A stretch of 64,000 nt of DNA from JAWKXU01 sp020446465. Its GTDB lineage: Bacteria > Pseudomonadota > Alphaproteobacteria > Sphingomonadales > Sphingomonadaceae. Position 1 is the stretch's first letter. Each line of letters begins with the position of its first letter. Shown here piece after piece: positions 6,656-14,152 of this stretch. Both the position numbers and the translations under genes were made by a program. The notes under the pieces were generated by a model. The model worked only from the letters and a program-made list of their open reading frames with translations, was not told where the DNA came from and made no database searches. The stretch covers positions 1 through 64,000 of the forward strand of contig JAWKXU010000002.1 in the NCBI GenBank assembly GCA_041396845.1, in the 5' to 3' direction.

Positions 6656-7671
6656 GATTGCCCCCCGAACCGGCGGCGGGCAGCGCGCGACATTCCGCCC
6701 GCCTCTGGACCTTCGAGCGCGAGCTCAATCGAAAAGGTGGTGTCGTCCGGCAAAGCCCCGACCCAAGGCTGGACCTCGTGCATCGTGACTTCGCCAATCC
6801 CGCTCTCAGGTGGCCTGACGATCACGGTTCGGCGGGATGACGCACCATAATGCAGTGGTTCACGGGAGAAGTCTGATTTATCGGAGAGAACAGAATACCC
6901 TGCCTCGCGAAGGGCTTCGAGCTGCCACTGGTGGCCACTACCTGCAGCCTCATCAAGCTCGATACGTAACAGGTCATCGGGGTTGCCAATCAGTCTCGCG
7001 CCGTTATCCCGTTTCGTTAGCCGCCAGACATCGGACCAACTGCTTCCCGGCCGATGCTCCTCGCCGAGGCGATGTTTAATCTTGGCCACTTGGGCATTCC
7101 GCAGACGGGTGACGTCGGCATAGTTCAGGATCTGGTGGCTCAAAAGGCCCCAGCAAGCGGCTTCATAGCTTGTGCCCATCCGTAGAGCGAGTTGATAGAC
7201 GACATCCGGATCGTGGAGGTGCGAAGCAACCGTCCAACCTTGTGCGCGAATGTGGTGCCGATACAACCACCTCGGCAGCATCATCTCAGCGGCAAACGCG
7301 TCCGCCGCCACCTCTTGAAGATCGCGTTCATCGTCTTCGGGCTGCGGCGCTCGTTCCAGAATCTCCCGATCAACGCTGCCGGCATGCTCCAAAACGACGT
7401 GTCCCAGCTCATGGGCAGCTGTGAAACGCTGAATATGCAATCCGCGGCGGGTCGTTACCATGATGCCGCGCAATGGGGCAGGCAGACATAGCCCCAAAGC
7501 GGAGTTCAGCGGCTTAAATACCAACGGGATCCCAAGATCTCCGATCACTTCGAAGATATCGATAAGACCGTCGACCTCGGTCACACGTTCCTTGAGATCG
7601 AGTTCGCGATGAACTCGCTTGGCCGCCGCGACAGCATCGAGACGGACCGCCGCTGCGGCCGATCTAGCCAC
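6652..7671 (-). CDS. ImmA/IrrE metallopeptidase fused to chagasin-like inhibitor
   Basis: The N-terminal domain (about residues 20-140) is an ImmA/IrrE zinc peptidase with HELGH at 87-91 and the downstream EVAADAFAAEMMLP helix (Glu120). Such peptidases usually cleave an adjacent XRE repressor. The C-terminal part (about 232-320) has the three inhibitory loops of chagasin (I42): GSGHQW (244-249) for the NPTTGY loop, YGASSR (275-280) for GxGG, and VQPW (300-303) for RPW, spaced correctly between beta strands. I42 proteins inhibit papain-family proteases, and such a protease is the next gene. The GTG start at 7671 overlaps the XRE gene by 8 bases. The fusion links repressor cleavage to protease control in one polypeptide. 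Confidence 0.8.
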   Translation of the reverse strand: MARSAAAAVRLDAVAAAKRVHRELDLKERVTEVDGLIDIFEVIGDLGIPLVFKPLNSALGLCLPAPLRGIMVTTRRGLHIQRFTAAHELGHVVLEHAGSVDREILERAPQPEDDERDLQEVAADAFAAEMMLPRWLYRHHIRAQGWTVASHLHDPDVVYQLALRMGTSYEAACWGLLSHQILNYADVTRLRNAQVAKIKHRLGEEHRPGSSWSDVWRLTKRDNGARLIGNPDDLLRIELDEAAGSGHQWQLEALREAGYSVLSDKSDFSREPLHYGASSRRTVIVRPPESGIGEVTMHEVQPWVGALPDDTTFSIELALEGPEAGGMSRAARRRFGGQS

Positions 7672-8020
7672 GATCTTCTACTCGAGGCCCACGCATCAGG
7701 AGGAATTCCGCGAAGCGAAGCAGTTCAGCGCGATCGTCCGACGATAACTCGGTCGCTGCGCGCGCCAACGCCTGAACACTCTCCGGAAGCGGCGGCCTCT
7801 CGGCAGAGCCGGTCAGGGCTTCGATAGATTGGCCATAAACCAGAGCAAACCGCCCCAGCTCGACCGCGTCAACTTTTCGGCGGCCATTCTCAACCAAAGA
7901 CAGTGCAGACCGAGAGATACCAACCGCTTCAGCAGCTTCCTCCTGCTTCAGCTCTAGATATTCGCGGGCTTGGCGCAACCGCTCTCCGATTGCGCGCCAC
8001 CTGTTGGATTCATCATTCAT
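7664..8020 (-). CDS. XRE-family transcriptional regulator
   Basis: The 118-aa product has a Cro/C1-type helix-turn-helix at residues 11-65 (GERLRQAREYLELKQEEAAEAVGISRSALSLVENGRR), followed by a short helical tail that may dimerise. It sits directly before the ImmA/IrrE-type peptidase gene, the standard arrangement in which the peptidase inactivates the repressor on damage or phage signals. I infer that it binds the palindrome at 8414-8428 and represses the whole minus-strand train. The ATG at 8020 has a GAAGGA ribosome site. Confidence 0.85.
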   Translation of the reverse strand: MNDESNRWRAIGERLRQAREYLELKQEEAAEAVGISRSALSLVENGRRKVDAVELGRFALVYGQSIEALTGSAERPPLPESVQALARAATELSSDDRAELLRFAEFLLMRGPRVEDRG

Positions 8021-8042
8021 TGCAGATCCTTCACGCCGACTC

Positions 8043-8402
8043 TCATGCTTTAACCAGCTTCGCTCTTTTTACCTTGATGTCGCCGATAAAGACCCGCTCG
8101 AGTTTCGGTACGAGATCGGCCATCATCTCATCGCAGCTAGCGTAGCCCCCAGGCTTGATGATTTCAGGCGGCAATTCGATGTCGAGCACCTTCTTGGTGA
8201 TAACAGTGGCGTCCACAACCCGCTTGGAATCGATGGCCGGGCAGGTCCCCATGATGGAACCTCCGCTACCAGAGGGCGCTGCCGCTGCAATCGAGCCATC
8301 GATCGACTCTGTTTCTTCCTCGAACCATGCTTCAAGCTCAGACACGAGCTCCTTCGTTTTTGAGGCAAAGATCGCTTTTAGCTCTTTTTTGGTAGCCGCC
8401 AT
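8043..8402 (-). CDS. Unknown 119-aa protein, first gene of the train
   Basis: The ATG at 8402 follows the promoter and palindrome by about 20 bases. The product has an acidic amphipathic N-terminal helix (about residues 1-36, KKELKAIFASKTKELVSELE), a Gly/Ser-rich linker (SGSGGS, about 44-49), then a compact domain with CPAIDSKRVVDATVI and ELPPEIIKPGGY. There is no signal peptide or catalytic motif I recognise. Being first in a protease-controlled operon with an exposed linker, it may be the protease substrate, an adaptor or a sensor; this is inference. The longer in-frame extension upstream crosses the promoter and is rejected. Confidence 0.6.
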   Translation of the reverse strand: MAATKKELKAIFASKTKELVSELEAWFEEETESIDGSIAAAAPSGSGGSIMGTCPAIDSKRVVDATVITKKVLDIELPPEIIKPGGYASCDEMMADLVPKLERVFIGDIKVKRAKLVKA

Positions 8403-8413
8403 GATTCTCTCAT

Positions 8414-8428
8414 GTTCGAAGTTCGAAC
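8414..8428. promoter_or_regulatory. Operator-like palindrome
   Basis: GTTCGAA, one base, then TTCGAAC form a perfect 7-1-7 palindrome. It lies immediately downstream of the predicted -10 box, centred on the expected transcription start of the minus-strand train and 12 bases before the ATG at 8402. A bound repressor would block initiation; the XRE protein encoded as second gene is the likely ligand. Confidence 0.7.
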
Positions 8429-8458
8429 ACAATATGACCCGTCTGCGCGAAATGTCAA
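8429..8458 (-). promoter_or_regulatory. Sigma-70-type promoter of the protease/nucleotide train
   Basis: On the minus strand a consensus TTGACA (8458 to 8453) is followed after 18 bases by TATTGT (8434 to 8429); a 17-base alternative is ATATTG. The start would fall near 8422, inside the palindrome, giving a leader of about 20 bases to the first ATG. Confidence 0.65.
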
Positions 8459-8776
8459 CATAGAGATATGGCGAGTATCTTCCATAGAAGATGCGATGCA
8501 GAATTGATGCGTATCGCATCCGTCTCGGAAGCGCGGCGTGCATTCCAATCCTCAGTATCATCGAGAGATGAACCAAAGTCCGGTCTCAAAATCAAACTAA
8601 GCTGCAAGCTGCGGCCGATGTGGAGGCGCATTCCTGCCATAAGCTCTAGTAGTTCCATAATCTGCGAACTTCGACTGGACTAGGCGGTGATAGTGAGCAT
8701 TGGTGTGGGTGCCCGGTGAGCCGGGCTGGTGCCGGTAGCGGCGGCGATTTGGCGGCCGCGCAACCGGAGAACCCGA
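8459..8776. other. Divergent intergenic region
   Basis: Only short frames without domains occur here. It separates the leftward protease/nucleotide train from the rightward recombinase module and should hold the promoter of the latter. A small hairpin CCCGG-TGAG-CCGGG lies at about 8709-8722, ahead of the DUF3489 gene. Nothing else stands out. Confidence 0.5.
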
Positions 8777-9058
8777 ATGACCAAAGCAACCAATTCAGCA
8801 ACGAAGAATGCCGCCAAGGCTTCCGTGACGCCGACGAGTGCACCCAGCGAGATCCGCAAACCCACACGGCTTGACCAACTGCAGGAACTGATCACACGCG
8901 AATGCGGTGCCACCATTGCCGAGATGTGTCAGGCCACCGGCTGGCAACAACACTCTGTGCGCGGTGCGCTGGCAGGCGCGCTCAAAAAGCGCGGTCTTCG
9001 AATCCGCTCCGAGAAAATCGACGGCCTACGCCGCTATCATGCGGTCACCGCAGAATGA
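8777..9058 (+). CDS. DUF3489 family protein
   Basis: The 93-aa product has a low-complexity Thr/Ala/Lys-rich N-terminus (residues 1-30). A winged-helix-like domain follows, with TRLDQLQELITRECGATIAEM and a TGWQQHSVRGALAGALKKRG recognition-like helix. I recognise this as DUF3489, repeatedly found next to DUF2924 and large serine recombinases in Alphaproteobacteria. The ATG at 8777 is chosen because the longer upstream frame adds only unlikely residues. The stop overlaps the DUF2924 start (ATGA). It is probably a DNA-binding accessory or regulator of the recombinase; that role is inference. Confidence 0.75.
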   Translation: MTKATNSATKNAAKASVTPTSAPSEIRKPTRLDQLQELITRECGATIAEMCQATGWQQHSVRGALAGALKKRGLRIRSEKIDGLRRYHAVTAE

Positions 9059-9465
9059 ACCTCGGAGTGATCAGTGCATCCATTGCCGCGATAGAGACCA
9101 TGGATATCGACGATCTGAGAAAGGAATGGAGGAGACGCTATGGCACTCCTCCAGCCCTACGATCAGTGGATTTCATGCGCATGTTGTTGGGATGGCGTAT
9201 CCAGGCCGATGCATTTGGCGGATTGGACGAAAAGACACGGCGCAATCTGGCGAAGAAGGGCGTACCACGCGCAGAAGGCCTGGAGCTTGGCAATGGCACA
9301 CGTCTGACCCGCAATTGGAAAGGCCGACAGGTCGAAGTGATCGTCGAGGAGGTCGGCTTTCGCTGGGAAGGCGTAGTCTACCCCAGCCTTTCCGCTGCAG
9401 CGACCGCCATTGCCGGGAGCAAGTGGAACGGACCGCGCTTCTTCGGTCTGCGCGAACAGTCATGA
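9055..9465 (+). CDS. DUF2924 family protein
   Basis: The 136-aa basic product contains the DUF2924 pattern DLRKEWRRRYGTPPALRSVDFMRMLLGWRIQ, GTRLTRNWKGR and YPSLSAAATAIAGSKWNGPRFFGL. The last segment is the modified-nucleobase/chromatin-like binding element typical of the family. It starts at the ATG overlapping the DUF3489 stop and ends overlapping the recombinase ATG, so the three genes are translationally coupled. Function is unproven; the constant linkage suggests it helps the recombinase bind DNA. Confidence 0.8.
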   Translation: MNLGVISASIAAIETMDIDDLRKEWRRRYGTPPALRSVDFMRMLLGWRIQADAFGGLDEKTRRNLAKKGVPRAEGLELGNGTRLTRNWKGRQVEVIVEEVGFRWEGVVYPSLSAAATAIAGSKWNGPRFFGLREQS

Positions 9466-11039
9466 GCCGCACGGTGGTCCGCTGCGCCATATACACACGC
9501 AAGAGTTCGGATGAAGGCCTCGAGCAAGAGTTCAACAGTCTCGATGCCCAGCGTGAAGCAGGCGAAGCCTATGTGAAGAGCCAGTCCCATGAGGGCTGGA
9601 AAGGCATTTCGACGCTCTACGATGATGGCGGCTTCTCGGGTGGAAGCATGGACCGCCCCTCTCTTCAGCGCCTGCTCAATGATGTCGATGCCGGGCTGAT
9701 CGATGTGGTGGTGGTCTACAAGATCGATCGCCTGACACGATCACTCCCCGACTTCGCCCGGATCGTCGAACGCTTCGATGCCCGCGAGGTGAGTTTCGTC
9801 AGCGTCACCCAGTCGTTCAACACCACGTCGTCGATGGGACGGTTAACGCTCAACGTTTTGCTGTCGTTCGCCCAGTTCGAACGTGAAGTGACAGGAGAGC
9901 GTATTCGCGACAAGATCGCTGCCTCCAAGGCCAAGGGTATGTGGATGGGCGGCAATCTGCCTCTGGGCTTTGATCTCCCGGCGCCTGGCACCCGCATCCT
10001 GCAGGTGAATGAAGAAGAGGCCCAGACTGTTCGCCTGATTTTTGCGCGCTACCTTGCGCTCGGCTCTGTCCATGCACTTCAGCGTGCTCTTGCCAAGGAT
10101 GGCATTATGTCAAAGCGCTGGACAACAGCCAGAGGCAATGTGGTCGGCGGCTGCGATTTCAACCGGGGTGCTCTGTTCTATCTCCTGCGCAACCCGATCT
10201 ATCTGGGAAAGATACGCCATAAGGGCATTGTCCATGAAGGTGGACACCCGGCCATCATTGATAAGGTTCTGTTCGCCAAGGTACAGGAGCTTCTTGATCG
10301 GCACACACCCAACCGGCGCAAGCGCGAGAGTCCCAACGCCTTGTCGCGCCTCACCGGCAAACTCTTCGATGCAAATGGTGAAGTCATGACGCCGGTCTTC
10401 ACCCAAAACCGCCACGGCAAGCTCTATCGCTATTATGTCTCGGCCTCACTACAACAAGGCGCACAACCCATCGATGATGGGACAGTGCGCCGCATAAGTG
10501 CAGCCGGACTCGAGAAAGTCCTGGCGGAGGCGATCAATCGCTGGTTGCCCCAGGAGATCGACCCGCTTGGCATCGCGCTCGCCATCCATGTCCGCGACAG
10601 CGGATTATTGATCGATCTGCCAGCGCGCACTTTCAAGGACCTTAAACCCAATCTCAAAACCGGCGAAACGATCATTCATGTCGACGATACCGCGCTGCGC
10701 TTGATGCTCCCGCTCAAACTGCCGCTGCGCGGCGGCAAGAAGCTGCTCATTACCGGGACAGCTGCGCCTGCCAATCCTGATCCAGCTCTTATCGCTGCCC
10801 TGCGCAAAGCGCATCGCATGCTTGACTGGAAGCGGGGCCTGCCATCGATCGAGGCGTCGCCCGCTTCATTCAATGATCGCCGGATCCTTCGCCTCGCTCT
10901 GCTCGCGCCTTCGCTGCAGCGTGACATTCTCGAAGGTCGGCAGCCTCCCACTCTTAACCTCGAAGCACTCAAGAAGATCGACATTCCGATCGACTGGGCA
11001 AGGCAGCGCGAGGCTCTTGGCTGGCACGCCTATCAATGA
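9462..11039 (+). CDS. Large serine recombinase
   Basis: The 525-aa protein has an N-terminal resolvase/invertase catalytic domain (about residues 6-150) beginning AIYTRKSSDEG, where the serine nucleophile sits. It also has SLDAQREA, DGGFSGGSMDRPSLQRLL and YKIDRLTRSL, including the usual catalytic arginines. The recombinase domain (about 165-290) follows, with FARYLALGSVHAL and RNPIYLGKIRHKG, then a C-terminal DNA-binding region. It probably mobilises or once integrated the accessory DNA. The ATG at 9462 overlaps the DUF2924 stop; the longer frame reading into the upstream genes is a shadow. It appears intact. Confidence 0.9.
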   Translation: MSRTVVRCAIYTRKSSDEGLEQEFNSLDAQREAGEAYVKSQSHEGWKGISTLYDDGGFSGGSMDRPSLQRLLNDVDAGLIDVVVVYKIDRLTRSLPDFARIVERFDAREVSFVSVTQSFNTTSSMGRLTLNVLLSFAQFEREVTGERIRDKIAASKAKGMWMGGNLPLGFDLPAPGTRILQVNEEEAQTVRLIFARYLALGSVHALQRALAKDGIMSKRWTTARGNVVGGCDFNRGALFYLLRNPIYLGKIRHKGIVHEGGHPAIIDKVLFAKVQELLDRHTPNRRKRESPNALSRLTGKLFDANGEVMTPVFTQNRHGKLYRYYVSASLQQGAQPIDDGTVRRISAAGLEKVLAEAINRWLPQEIDPLGIALAIHVRDSGLLIDLPARTFKDLKPNLKTGETIIHVDDTALRLMLPLKLPLRGGKKLLITGTAAPANPDPALIAALRKAHRMLDWKRGLPSIEASPASFNDRRILRLALLAPSLQRDILEGRQPPTLNLEALKKIDIPIDWARQREALGWHAYQ

Positions 11040-11060
11040 GCGATCCGGGAACCACTGAAG

Positions 11061-11255
11061 TTCCCTGCACCGTCACGTCTTCCTCCCTGCATCCAGAAAT
11101 AAATTCCCTGCAAATTCCACCAGGGAATTTGACCATCGCCTCACATAGCAACCCACAGACTTCCGCGGGTTTGAGTCATCCGGGCCGCGTCCCATTCGGG
11201 CCAAAGTCGCCGCAAATCTGAAAAATTCCCTGTAGATTCCCTGATAAGCAGGGAA
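11061..11255. repeat. TTCCCTG repeat cluster with two hairpins
   Basis: TTCCCTG or its complement recurs at 11061, 11104, 11121, 11226, 11237 and 11249. Two perfect inverted repeats result: AAATTCCCTG/CAGGGAATTT (11101-11130, 10-bp arms, 10-base loop) and TTCCCTG/CAGGGAA (11237-11255, 7-bp arms, 5-base loop). The cluster lies between the serine recombinase and tRNA-Ser in an otherwise gene-free stretch of 384 bases. It may be a recombination or protein-binding site; no function is shown. Confidence 0.6.
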
Positions 11256-11423
11256 ACCGCACCGAATTATTCCGGCGCGGAGACCCAGCCCGCAAATTGC
11301 CGCTATCAAGGGGCGGAGACTGGCTGGTAATCGAGCAACAGTAACGGCTTGCCGGACTATAGTTCCGACATATCCGGCACTTGCACGGAATCACAAAAAG
11401 ACGAGAAATATCAATATTTTAGG

Positions 11424-11514
11424 TGGCGGAGCGGGAGGGATTCGAACCCTCGATACGGGGTTACCGTATACACACTTTCCAGGCGTGCGCCTTCGACCAC
11501 TCGGCCACCGCTCC
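11424..11514 (-). tRNA. tRNA-Ser (anticodon GGA)
   Basis: Read on the minus strand from 11514, the acceptor arms GGAGCGG and CCGCTCC pair. The anticodon loop is CTGGAAA (GGA), there is a long variable arm typical of class II tRNAs, the T loop is GGTTCGAATCC, and CCA is encoded (11426-11424). It reads UCC/UCU serine codons. Its 3' end faces the accessory DNA, a common integration geometry. Confidence 0.93.
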
Positions 11515-11654
11515 GCAAACCCGTCGGGAGCCAGCGCTCCTAGCGGCAGGGTCGCAGATGTGCAAGCCATCACGCGCATCGTTTTTTCATCGCTATATCA
11601 AATCCTGACTCGTCCGAGTTGCCATGCCCGCAATCGGGACGGTAACAGGCCATA

Positions 11655-11975
11655 ATGAACGAGCGCGTCACCTTCTCCGCACGGCTATGGCGCTGGACAG
11701 GCGCACAAAATGGCACATGGCATTTCCTGACTGTCACGGGCGAAGAAGCAGAGGCTATCGCTACTCATGCCCTGATGCACAAGCTGGAAACAGGTGCGGC
11801 CCGCGGATTTGGCTCGGTCAGGGTCAATGTGACGATCGGATCAAGCACCTGGCGCACTTCCGTTTTCCCCAGCAAGGAGCGGGGTGGCTGGATTCTGCCG
11901 GTAAAGCGGGTCATCCGCAGGGCAGAAGACCTTGCCGAAGGCGATACTGTCCAAGCCGAACTGGAGCTACTTTAG
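11655..11975 (+). CDS. DUF1905 family protein
   Basis: The 106-aa product matches the DUF1905 pattern: FSARLWRWTG near the N-terminus, a WHFLTV strand, then GFGSVRVNVTIGSSTWRTSVFP and a GGWILPVKRVIRRAEDL segment, which form a small beta-barrel. Members are cytoplasmic and of unknown biochemical role, often linked by context to bacteriocin- or stress-related genes. The gene is convergent with rsh, its stop lying 12 bases from that gene's end. There is no signal peptide. Confidence 0.75.
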   Translation: MNERVTFSARLWRWTGAQNGTWHFLTVTGEEAEAIATHALMHKLETGAARGFGSVRVNVTIGSSTWRTSVFPSKERGGWILPVKRVIRRAEDLAEGDTVQAELELL

Positions 11976-11987
11976 CGAGGTCAGGCG

Positions 11988-14081
11988 TCAGATGCGTTCA
12001 GCATTGGCAACCGAATCGCTGGCCCGCAGTGCGCTTACGATGCGGGCGACATGGACAAGATCCTGCACGTCCAGATCGACATCATAAGTATGGAACGGGT
12101 CATCATGCTCGGCCAGAACGAGATTGACCACGTTGGCGTGATTACGCGCAAAAATCGTCGCCATTTCCGCCAGAGTGCCGGGCCTGTGATAAAGCACGAC
12201 CCTGAGCCGCGCGATTGCTCCATGCGAATGCTGGCCCCACGACAGATCAAGCCAGTCAGCATCCACACCGTCGGCAAGATCAAGACAGTCGATGGCATGA
12301 ACTTCCACCCCCTTGCCGGGCCGGCGCAATCCAACGATGCGATCGCCCGGCACAGGGTGGCAACAATCCGCAAGCTGGAACGCCATTCCCGGCGTCAACC
12401 CCTTGATGGAGATCGCCCTTTCCTGCTTTGGCCAGGCATCCGGTTCTGAAAGTTCGGTCGTGCTGCCCGGAACCAGCGCTTCCATGACTTCACGGTCGGA
12501 GAGTTTGGCCGTGCCGATGGCAACCATCAGATCGTCTTCCCGCTCCATCCCCAGCCGGTCCAGCGCCGCCATGCGCGCCTTCTTGCCAATTTTGCTCGGC
12601 AGGCGTTCGCTGATCTCCTCGAACAGTTTGCGCCCGATGACGACGATTTCCGCGCGCTCCTTGGCTCTCACTGCACGGCGAATGGCCGCGCGCGCCTTGC
12701 CCGTAACCACAAAACCAAGCCAGGAAAGCTGGGGCGCGGCATTTTCGTTCTTGATGATTTCAACCACGTCGCCGTTGTTGAGCACCGTTCGCAAGGGCAT
12801 GTGCCGCCCGTTGATCTTGGCCCCCACCGCCTGTGCCCCCAGATCAGTGTGGACGGCAAAGGCAAAATCAACCGGCGTCGCGCCCTTGGGCAACTGGAAC
12901 AGCGCCCCTTTGGGCGTAAAGGCGAAAATGCGATCCTGATAGATTGCAAGTTTGGTGTGTTCGAGAAGCTCTTCGGCATCGTGGCTTGCATCGACAATCT
13001 CGATCAGATCGCGCAACCAGCCGACCTGCCCGTCAGGCCGCGCGCCACCTTGTTTGTAAGCCCAGTGCGCGGCCAGCCCGAACTCATTGGTATTGTGCAT
13101 ATCCCGCGTGCGAAGCTGCACTTCCATCCGCATCGAGTTTTCATAGATCAGCGCAGTATGGAGCGAGCGATAACCGTTACTCTTGGGCGTAGAGATATAG
13201 TCCTTGAAGCGGCCCGGAATCATTTGCCAGGTGGTATGCAGGATGCCCAGCGCGCGGTAACAATCGTTCACGCTTTCGCAAATGACGCGGAAGGCCATGA
13301 TATCGGTGATCTGTTCGAAACTCACGTGGCGCTCGGCCATTTTCTTCCAGATCGAATAGGGGTGCTTTTCCCGGCCCGACACTTCGACATTCAGCCCGGC
13401 TTCTGCCAGGGCCTGTTTTATGGCGAAGGCAAGCGCATCAACCTGTCCGCCATCCTGGCTGCGGATCTGCGCCAGCCGCCCGGTAATCGTGGCGTAGGCT
13501 TCCGGTTCCAGTTGCTCGAATGCCAGCAACTGCATTTCGCGCATGTATTCATACATCCCCACCCGTTCTGCGAGCGGGGCATAGATATCCATCGTCTCAC
13601 GCGCGATGCGCTGGCGCTTGTCCGGCGACTTGATGAAATGCAGCGTGCGCATGTTGTGAAGCCGGTCCGCCAGCTTCACCAGCAGCACGCGCAAATCCTC
13701 GCTCATGGCGAGGAAAAACTTGCGCAGGTTTTCAGCCGCGCGTTCGTTTTCCGTCAGCGTTTCGATCTTGGATAGTTTGGTGACGCCATCAACCAGCCGT
13801 GCGACATCCTTGCCAAAGTTCCTTTCGACATCGTCGATTGTGGCGAGCGTGTCTTCCACGGTATCATGCAAAAGCGCAGTGATGATTGTCTGCTGATCGA
13901 GCTTCAGCTCGGTCATCAGGCCTGCCACTTCTACGGGATGGGAGAAATAAGGGTCTCCGCTCGCGCGCTTTTGCGAGCCGTGTTTCTGCACAGTATAGAC
14001 GTAAGCGCGATTCAACAGCGCCTCGTCAGCCTCGGGCGCATATTCCTTTACACGTTCGACAAGTTCGTACTGGCGCAGCAT
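11988..14081 (-). CDS. rsh: Bifunctional (p)ppGpp synthetase/hydrolase (Rsh)
   Basis: This enzyme makes and degrades (p)ppGpp and drives the stringent response; most Alphaproteobacteria have one long Rsh. In 697 aa the order is HD hydrolase domain (HDTVED with HD at residues 72-73), RelA/SpoT synthetase domain (KHPYSIWKKM, DIMAFRVI, STPKSNGYRSLHT), TGS domain (FTPKGALFQLPKGATPVDFAF, about 395-455), a helical/zinc-finger region and a C-terminal ACT domain (RLRVVLYHRPGTLAEMATIFA). Hydrolase residues look intact, so both activities are expected. Length matches SpoT/Rsh proteins. It stands alone on the minus strand. Confidence 0.95.
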   Translation of the reverse strand: MLRQYELVERVKEYAPEADEALLNRAYVYTVQKHGSQKRASGDPYFSHPVEVAGLMTELKLDQQTIITALLHDTVEDTLATIDDVERNFGKDVARLVDGVTKLSKIETLTENERAAENLRKFFLAMSEDLRVLLVKLADRLHNMRTLHFIKSPDKRQRIARETMDIYAPLAERVGMYEYMREMQLLAFEQLEPEAYATITGRLAQIRSQDGGQVDALAFAIKQALAEAGLNVEVSGREKHPYSIWKKMAERHVSFEQITDIMAFRVICESVNDCYRALGILHTTWQMIPGRFKDYISTPKSNGYRSLHTALIYENSMRMEVQLRTRDMHNTNEFGLAAHWAYKQGGARPDGQVGWLRDLIEIVDASHDAEELLEHTKLAIYQDRIFAFTPKGALFQLPKGATPVDFAFAVHTDLGAQAVGAKINGRHMPLRTVLNNGDVVEIIKNENAAPQLSWLGFVVTGKARAAIRRAVRAKERAEIVVIGRKLFEEISERLPSKIGKKARMAALDRLGMEREDDLMVAIGTAKLSDREVMEALVPGSTTELSEPDAWPKQERAISIKGLTPGMAFQLADCCHPVPGDRIVGLRRPGKGVEVHAIDCLDLADGVDADWLDLSWGQHSHGAIARLRVVLYHRPGTLAEMATIFARNHANVVNLVLAEHDDPFHTYDVDLDVQDLVHVARIVSALRASDSVANAERI

Positions 14082-14152
14082 TCACACTAGATGGAGGCAA
14101 AGACCATCATATTGCAACGCAAAATCGCTAACCCAGGCGCACCGATTGATAC

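Noticed and set aside
8455..8658. Minus-strand 67-codon frame before the protease train
   Set aside because: It crosses the predicted promoter and has no recognisable features.
11424..11514. tRNA-derived attachment-site duplication inside the window
   Set aside because: No second copy of the tRNA 3' end was found between 1 and 11,423; if one exists it lies beyond the left edge.
11624..12127. Plus-strand 167-codon frame around the DUF1905 gene
   Set aside because: The DUF1905 product in another frame has clear family motifs; this one is its shadow.
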